Below, in pieces: positions 56,855-64,000 of a stretch of 64,000 nt of DNA (position 1 is the stretch's first letter; every line of letters begins with the position of its first letter). The notes beneath the pieces are model-generated. The model did no database searches. It was not told the origin of the DNA and saw only the letters and a list, made by a program, of their open reading frames with translations. The translations under genes and the position numbers were made by a program. Origin of the DNA: Neodontobutis hainanensis. Its lineage: Eukaryota > Chordata > Actinopteri > Gobiiformes > Odontobutidae. The DNA is taken from assembly GCA_024349245.1 (NCBI GenBank), contig JALDNG010000432.1:62001-126000 (forward strand). Reading direction: 5' to 3'.

Positions 56855-59090
56855 TCAGCGAGAACATTCCACTCGCCGTCTCTTCTCTGCCCTGGGGTCC
56901 TCTTCGCCAGAGTCGTCAGACGAGGAGCTGCAAAATTAAAAAGGTTTTAAGGTTACACACTGACAAACTGATGGATGAGCATTGAGAGACATAATTATAA
57001 CTGTTTCAGATAACTGCATACCGTGTCAGCGAGCTGAGCAGGTTTGAAGTGGCCACAACAGTGTCCAGAGTCTTCATCCAGTAGTGCTGGTTTGCCACTG
57101 CCGTCGAATGGGCCATGTAGGGGCCACAGACGCCTTCTGCTCCTCTGTGAAGTTGGCAGCCACATCTGTCTCCACGGTCCTGCGTATCTGCTGGCTCGGG
57201 ATGTTTGGCAGTTTGTAGCTGCAATGGGGCAGAAATATGAGATGAAACTCCCAAATTTGAATCATTTTCTTTGAGGCTGAGCCGTTTAATAAATGCACAA
57301 ATACGTTATTAGTTGAATGCTAATCCAACATAAACTTTTAGGTCTTATGGACTGCTGTTAATACTTACTGTTGGTGCAGACGAGCGAGGTCATTGGTTGC
57401 ACTTCTAATCTTGGTGCCTGACGATGACACAAACACCTTGTTAGACTTGAGCCATGTAGTATGCGTCCAGCATCTGCAAAGAGAAAAAAAAAAAATAGAT
57501 CTGATAATATCTGTTGGTTCATTGCTGGTGACACTATGTTTCATGGTAAGGCAATTTAGCAAAGTGTACTTACTGCTGCCTCCTCCATTGTGAGGGCAAA
57601 CACGGCGATCTGCATTGTCGCAGTCTTGTGTTCACTTACTGCAACACACACCTTTCCACCAGAATTTTTTATCGTCCCACTCTGCTGTCCATAAAAACAA
57701 AAAACAAAAAAAACACAGTGAATAACTGACATAAACGTCCTCTTTGCAGACTACCTAATATAATCTGTTTAGGCTGATGCCCCCACAAAAACTGAGGTCT
57801 TACTGACACTTACTGTTATTCCCTCCAATGCTCCTGGTCTCTGGAAGTGGCCGAGGATCAGGATTGCTTCACAGTAATACCGAACATGGTCTTTTCCTCT
57901 GAAGCCATGTGGTCACCTTCCAGCAGACTCCCATAAATGGACAGCATGTCTTTCTTGGCCTTCTGGAGGACGGCCTGGCACTCCTGAAGGCTCTTCTCAC
58001 CCTCTGCGAACCGGTCATACCTAGAATGACATACAAGACCACAATGCGGAGAACTAGACATGTCTGTATCACATAACCCCATATGTACAGCCAGCACATA
58101 AGTACAATCAACATGGAGGAAGTCATTAAAGAAAAACAAATGGAAAGCAGATTAGCAACTGACCTGGTTTTACACATGACCTTGCTGTTGGACTTGGCCA
58201 CTGGCTTTCTGATGGAAGCGAGGAGGTCGATGTAGGCTTGGCACTTCCTGTAGAAGTCAGGATCTGCTGCAGCCAAGCTCAGGTGGGTCTTCAAACACTG
58301 AACAAACCGGATCATGTTTTTGATATAGTTCAGAATGGTGAGGTAATCTTTGGTCTCAGTGGACTTTAGCAGGAAGTCCAAGCTGACTTCATCCCCACTT
58401 GGCTGGATGTACCACAGCATCCTGGAGACGTTGGCAGTTTGGGACCAGCAGGGTGTTGATCAAGTAGCTCTTGAAGTAGAGCTTTTCGTAGAGCCCCATT
58501 TGTGTCATCTTGACCCTGACATTTATGCTGTACTGAGCTTGATCTCTGAAAAAAATACAGACAGAAGAAAATGAGCTCAAACCTTGCAGTTTGTTCACAG
58601 TTTCTGGACTGATGAGGTTTAGAACTTACTTTTGCCATGTTCGGTCGCTTGGATGGGTGGTGCTGCCTTCGAGCTGCTATCCTCCACCACCGAGACGCCA
58701 CCAACCGCTCGAGAGCTGACACCGGCCGCTCGAGAGCTGACACCGGCTGTTACAGAAGGTTCACTGGCTGTGGGAACGGCAGCCGTGCTGGTGAGCCTCT
58801 CTTCGTACTCCAGGTCTGCTTGGTTAGAAGCATTAGCCACAAAACTTTCTTTGGAGGAGCTCTTTCAGAAGAGCCAGCCTAGACGGTTTGTAGGGGTAAC
58901 GTTTGAGCATTTCCTTGTAGTCCCAGCTCCGGGCTTGCCGTGGCCACACCTTCGCAGACTCCTTGGCTCTCTTTGCCTCCTTCTGCTGTTCTTTGGTTGC
59001 ATTTCCTTTCATGCAAACTTTGCTCAGATGCGTCGTCATCATCTCCTGTGGTTTTTCACACAGCAAGTGTGCTTGAACTGGACGCACTTG
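56855..59090 (-). CDS. Crypton-like tyrosine recombinase gene (copy 2)
   Basis: E1 58,629-59,090; E2 and E3 fused at 58,164-58,545 by a deletion that removes the intron and about 14 exonic bases; E4 57,814-58,020; E5 57,574-57,681; E6 57,369-57,473; E7 57,022-57,218; E8 56,855-56,927. E4 reads CEAILILGHFQRPGALEG without the shift seen in copy 1 but has its own shift near MFRYY. E8 has the full SSSSDDSGEEDPRAEKRRR tail. E3 lacks about 30 bp present in copy 1 (25,745-25,780). The E2-E3 deletion shifts the frame, so this copy is probably non-functional if the sequence is accurate. Confidence 0.68.
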
Positions 59091-59683
59091 ACCTCCCCCC
59101 TCCCTTTTTCCAAGATAGGTCACTGTTGCTTGCCCAAACTCACATTTTGACAAGTTAACTGTTAATTTGTACTGTAATGTGCTCCACTCACAAAGATGAA
59201 CAAACCACCAAGTTATCAAGATATGCTTCACAAAAAGACAATACAGACAACTCTACATGCATAAGCCTCTGAAATGTGGCGGGCGCATTACACATGCCAA
59301 AGGCCATAACAGAATACTGAAGGAAGTCATCAGGTGTAATTGGCGCGTTCAGTTAAAGGAACCTGCATCAATATCATGACTGAGCACATGAGTCTGAGAG
59401 GGCACATCAGCAAACAGTGACCTATTGGACTGAATTACATTCATCATTTCATTCTGCTGAGAATCTAAAAGGTGGAACAATAAAACTGACAAACTATTTA
59501 ACGCCTCTGGGTTGGAAAATTTACCCTGAGTCAAAGCCCCGGACCACGAGTCATTTTCAATTTCAGCACCGGACAGCTCTTGTTTACCAGCCGCTAAACT
59601 AATTCACGGCTCGGAGCGTTCAGCACCAGACAGCTCTTGCTTACCAGCTGCTAATTTGCGGCTTGGAGCGTTCAGCACCGGAC

Positions 59684-60280
59684 TACGGTGGCGAGACAGC
59701 TCAACACGCTGCAAATGAAGAAAGCACCAGCAAATAAAGAAAACATCTTCATCAGTTTGACAACACGCGCTGCCAAAGTTCACAACACATGCAAATACAA
59801 ATACGCGCTGCAAATAACACAGACCACAACGAAAATGTTTTAAGGAGACTCCTTTGAGTGACGAACCCCTAATGGGACCTGCTTATTGTTTACTCGCCTG
59901 TCGCGTTGTTGTCAGTGTTGTTACTGACATATAAGGTAAGTTTTTATTTTTTTTTTCACTTTTAGATCATGATCGTATAATTGCTTTGTCGTTTGGATAT
60001 TGTTGGCCTAAATATATTGTTCGTCACTCAAATGAGTCCCCTTAAAACATTTCCGTTGTGGTCTGTGTCATTTGCAGCGCGTTTTTGTATTTGCATGTGT
60101 TGTGAGGATTTGCAGCGCGTTTTTGTATTTGCATGTGTTGTGAGGATTTGCAGCGCGTTTTTGTATTTGCATGTGTTGTGAACCTTTGCAGCGCGCGTGT
60201 TGTCAAACTGATGAAGATGTTTTCTTTATTTGCTGGTGCTTTCTTCATTTGCAGCGTGTTGAGCTGTCTCGGCCACCGTA
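59684..60280. mobile_element. Short inverted-repeat element (copy 2) with extra tandem repeats
   Basis: Same element with perfect CCGGAC target duplications (59,678-59,683 and 60,281-60,286). It is 597 bp long because the right arm carries three 38-bp tandem repeats (60,073-60,186), of which copy 1 has only a remnant. Confidence 0.75.
60073..60186. repeat. 38-bp tandem repeat, three units
   Basis: Three consecutive units starting TGCAGCGCGTTTTTGTATTT, at 60,073, 60,111 and 60,149. The third differs near its end. They lie in the right arm of the inverted-repeat element and have one counterpart in the left arm. Confidence 0.85.
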
Positions 60281-60495
60281 CCGGACAGCTCCCGACAAGC
60301 CCGCAAATGAATACGGGTCTCAGTGTTCTCAACCCCGAGCAACGCTGCAGACTAGTGTCTGCCACCACCAAGGACGAGTCATTTTGGTCATAATAAGATT
60401 TTAACATGTTCACATGGCAAAGGCGTGTGTCACGCCAGCGGTCAGGTGTGAAAATCAAGTAGTCTCTGTCACCCAGTTTCATTTTCACAACATAA

Positions 60496-61607
60496 CATTA
60501 CCTCAGGCAGTAAGGGTTGCAGTAACACATCCAGCACCAGCAGTGACAACAAGCTCTCTGAACGTGGAGAAGACGAAGGAGATTGTTGTTGACTTCAGGA
60601 GAGCGCACACTCAGCATGTTCCTCTGACCATCAACGGTGCGACTGTGGAGAGAGTGAACAGCACCAAGTTCCTGGGTGTGCACATCGCAGAGGACCTCTC
60701 CTGGACTGAAAACACAGCAGAACTGGCCAAGAAATCTCAACAGCGTCTCTACTTCCTCTGCAAACTGAGGAGAGCCAGAGCCCCACCCCCCATCATGTAC
60801 ACCTTCTACTGAGGCACCATCGAGAGCATCCTGTCGAGCTGCATCACTGTGTGGTACGGCGCCTGCAACGCGTCCTGCCGAAAGACTCTGCAATGCATAG
60901 TGAGAGCAGCTGAGAAGATCATTGGTGTCTCTCTTCCCTCCCTCCAGCAAATTTACAGAACACGTCTCATCCGCAAAGCCCTCTGCATTGCACGTGACCC
61001 AGCCACCCATCACACAGCTTCTCCAGCCTGCTGCCATCAGGGAGGAGAGGACCAGCAGACTGAAGGACAGCTTACTCCACCAGGCTGTCAGGGAGCTGAA
61101 CTCGCGCCCGAACCTTTTCTACCCCAGCCACCACTGAACTATGACCCCTACCCACACTAATATATGATGACATGCACCAGTCACTTTGTGCAGCATTGGT
61201 CTGCTCACGACCTCATTCTCCATGGAACTGCCATCATTCCACTACATCATCAGTCAGTTAAATAACTGCTCTTGAGCCCACTTCAATCAGACTTAATAAG
61301 CTTTTGTTTTTGCACTAAAAAACTTTTATCTGCACTGTTGCTCACTTCAATGATTTGCACTCTGCCTTTTGCCTTGCGCTTTATTTTTCTTTATTTAACT
61401 TTATTTTTGATTTTATTATGCCTTTTTAACATTTTCTTAGTGTATAATTGTACAGTTGTATCTACATTTTATAATTTGATCTAGCTTTTTTAGGCTTTAA
61501 TGTTAATGTTATCTGTGTGGGTCTGAGTGTAACGCAATTTCAATTCTCCGTATGTATGTACTGTACCTGTAGAAGAATTGACAATAAAGCAGACTTGAAA
61601 CTTGAAA
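60496..61607 (+). mobile_element. 5'-truncated LINE inserted in Gypsy element 2 (copy 2)
   Basis: Same insertion point and ends as in copy 1. Two conserved blocks (AKKSQQRLYFLCKLRRARAP; CRKTLQCIVRAAEKIIGVSL) are better preserved than in copy 1. Confidence 0.8.
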
Positions 61608-64000
61608 TAAGGACCACTGTAACAATCCTGTAAACTAGAACCGGAAATCGGTAACAGAACCAAAACCTTTTCACCAGGCAAGAACTCTCCATGTTCAGCC
61701 CGCTTATCAAACCACCCTTTCATCTTATTTTGTGCACACTCAAGATTTTCTTTTGCCAGCTCACACGCACGGCAGAGCCTAGACCGAAACACACTGACAA
61801 AATCCAAAAGATTTTGTTTTGTCTCTCCTGTTAACCACTGATATTTTAAGAGCTTCAATGGCCCACGCACCGTGTGCAAAGACTAAGTCACACGGACTAA
61901 AGCCTAAAGATTCCTGTAGTGTATTCCTGTCTCTGATAGCAAACATTAACACACATATCCCCTCATCCCAGTCCTTAGCGAACTCCAAACAGTAAGTGCG
62001 TAACATAGACTCGGATGGTAAGCACTGGAGCAACAATGTTTAATGCTCAACTGTATTAACGCTTGGGAAAATCCTCGTAAGAGGACCCACACAATCAACC
62101 AAGACCCTCTCAAAAGGCTCACCAACAACTGGGATTGGACACAGAGTAGCCGGAGGTATGGTTTGATTTGGTTTTCTTGCAATCTGACACATGTGACACA
62201 ATTTGATATAACTAGCCACATCTTTCTTTAAGCCTGGCCATAAAAGATGCCTCAAAATTCAGTCATAGGTCTTTCTAACAAACAAATGACCAGAAAATGG
62301 ATTGTCATGGGCTAGAGATAAGATTTGTTTTCGATGCGGCACCGGAACAACAATCTGGGTCACACTCCGCCAATCATCCCAGCAGAAAAATGCCTTGATA
62401 ACCATTTTCGCATGAGAATATGGTCACTCAAAAAGTAACCCGAGAAACATTTATATTTTCATCACTCACAATTTGTTTAAACAGCGTTGACAAAGTATTG
62501 TCTCTCTTTTGTTCTTTAACTAAATCCAGCCCTGACATAGTGACAGGTTCAGTGTCAATAATAGAGTCAACTGATGTGATTTTTTCTTTGTTTTCACACA
62601 ACGAACCGTCATTAAAGAAAGCCCATTCAGAAATTTTTCACTTAAGTCAAAATCATCATTAATTAACTCACTTCAGCGCTCTGAAGCAGCGTGTAACAGC
62701 ACAAGAAGTAAACACATCAGGATAGTTTTAGCAAGTTTATCTGGACTGTGGCTGACAATAGGTACAGGTGTCAACTCTGGTGTAATCAGCACTTTACCTC
62801 CTGCCAAATCGTTCCCCATTATAACAGAAACTACATTAATTGGCAAACCAGGCCGCACCCCAACGGCAGCGTCCCTCACCATAGGTCTGACTGTAGAACA
62901 ATTTTATGCAAAGGAACACCGATGTGTTGAAGGTTAAAACCGCGCACAGGGACCTTAGAACCAATAGCGGTTTTGTTACTCAGCTGTAAAACCCCTTCAA
63001 GGATAAAAGACTGAGAGTGTCCCTCAATATTTTCACAGGGATTTTACGACTATGTCCAGACAAAGAAACAAAACCATCCATTACAAAAGGCTTAAAGTCA
63101 GTGTAATCACAGGCTTCAGCAGGCAAATGCGACTCCTTACCCTGACTCACAGTCTTGATCAAAACTACGGGTTTAACGTTCTTGTTCTTCAGCACTTGAC
63201 AGTGAGCGATTATATGACCCCTCAGTCTACAATAGAAACAAGTGACAACATTAGCTTCTGTTTCCACATTACCAGACATAATTTTCGTCACATGCTCAGA
63301 GGACAGACACGCCTTTTTCTCACCGTCTCTAGCATTACCATTAGCTCGCTCATTTTTTTCAAAACCAAAACCAAATGGGCGTTCCAAAAAGACAGATTTG
63401 TGCGTTAAGACATATTCATCAACCAAAACAGCGGCTTTAGATACATCAGCAACTTAGTTTTCGTTTAAATATGTAGTTACTCTATCAGAAAGACTGTTCT
63501 TAAATTAAAAACAGACTTAGACCCGAGGACCAACACCAAGCTCTAATTCGAGCATGCAAATCTGTGTCTGTTGCTCCAATTTCTTTGTCTCCAACATATT
63601 AATATATTGGAGCTCCTTTTCCTTTAAAGCAAGGCGCTCTAATTCAACTTCTAGCTCTTTTAATCTAACTCCTTCATCTGCCGTACTACTAGAGTAAGAT
63701 GTTCTAAGACCTTTAGGTTTGGTGTGTATCAGTGTCAACGTCCCACGCTTTACCAAAGCATTATAAAGTTGAGTCTTTACCGTAGCTTTCTTTGCTTGCT
63801 TTGTGACAACAATGTCATCATGTTCAGCAACTAGCAAGAGATCATCTTTTTGACACCGATGCAAAACCTCCAAAGTGGGAGCAGAAACAAACTCATCCAG
63901 ATTATACTCCATGTTTAAACCCAGAATCAGGCCAGCCACAAGACAAAAGGCTAACACACAACAAACAAAGCTACTCACAAAAAATACACACCTGCCAGTC

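Larger units (their letters stand above)
32491..64000. repeat. Copy 2 of the ~32.4 kb tandem unit (runs off the window)
   Basis: Second direct copy of the block. It breaks off at 64,000, at a point equivalent to about 31,670 in copy 1, so the LTR that ends copy 1 is not seen here. Compared with copy 1 it gains about 125 bp near 35,337-35,460, about 45 bp near 53,945-53,990 and about 55 bp near 54,225-54,285. It loses about 210 bp at 58,435 (an intron in copy 1) and about 100 bp of minisatellite near 58,700. Confidence 0.93.
58980..64000 (-). mobile_element. Gmr1-like Gypsy element 2 (copy 2, 5' LTR beyond window)
   Basis: Same element. The gag start is at 63,912. One longer gag/zinc-knuckle/protease frame (63,426-62,980) is open where copy 1 is split. 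The integrase has a different internal deletion from copy 1: it keeps the first Asp (VDCVGPLTR near 62,090) and part of the region before the Glu, but loses what lies between. The LTR expected beyond 64,000 is outside the window. Confidence 0.8.

Noticed and set aside
60073..60186. CRISPR-like array
   Set aside because: The three 38-bp units are directly adjacent with no spacers, in a eukaryotic transposon arm.

Overview
The window looks like vertebrate, almost certainly teleost fish, nuclear DNA: AT-rich, intron-bearing, with few intact ORFs, and packed with decayed mobile elements of kinds common in fish (Tc1/mariner, piggyBac, LINEs, a gamma-type endogenous retrovirus, Gmr1-like Ty3/Gypsy elements, a Crypton-like tyrosine recombinase gene). 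I see no bacterial genes, rRNA, tRNA gene or CRISPR array.

The dominant feature is a head-to-tail duplication of a ~32.4 kb unit. Copy 1 runs from about 11 to 32,490 and copy 2 from 32,491 past the window end. Feature order is identical in both copies. The offset drifts from +32,480 at the start to +32,330 at the end through many 1-2 base indels and a few larger ones. Several single-base frameshifts are complementary: one copy is open where the other is broken. The pair may therefore be a real recent tandem duplication, or two haplotypes or poorly polished contigs joined end to end.

Layout of one unit (copy 1 coordinates): LINE RT fragment (120-600); remnant of an unrecognised coiled-coil gene (850-1,560, minus); Tc1/mariner relic with TA target duplication (1,587-2,817); piggyBac transposase fragment (3,341-3,830, minus); ERV on the minus strand (4,970-11,106) with two LTRs, a tRNA-Leu type primer-binding site and 4-bp TSDs, lacking gag, protease and most of RT but keeping RNase H, integrase and env; a plus-strand gene for an acidic, probably nuclear protein with candidate SUMO-interacting motifs, with a TATA promoter near 11,854 and its main exon at 13,090-13,748; a Ty3/Gypsy fragment with integrase upstream of RT (14,600-16,730, minus); small exon-like pieces (17,900-18,780); the 3' exons of an EF-hand gene (19,339-20,530, minus); a 1.1 kb inverted-repeat element (21,798-22,907); a solo LTR with 5-bp TSDs (22,996-23,375); a multi-exon Crypton-like tyrosine recombinase gene on the minus strand (24,260-26,815) with a second, broken exon set downstream (23,428-24,017); and a 5.5 kb Gmr1-like Gypsy element (about 26,815-32,297, minus), itself interrupted by a LINE (28,124-29,226) and a short inverted-repeat element (27,432-27,908).

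Most of this is nested transposon debris. The parts likely to matter to the host are the EF-hand gene, the acidic protein gene and perhaps the recombinase-derived gene. The most interesting observations are the integrase-before-RT order in two Gypsy elements, the intron-containing recombinase with a 7-residue coding minisatellite, the in-frame joining of Gypsy RT to a recombinase exon, and the duplication itself.
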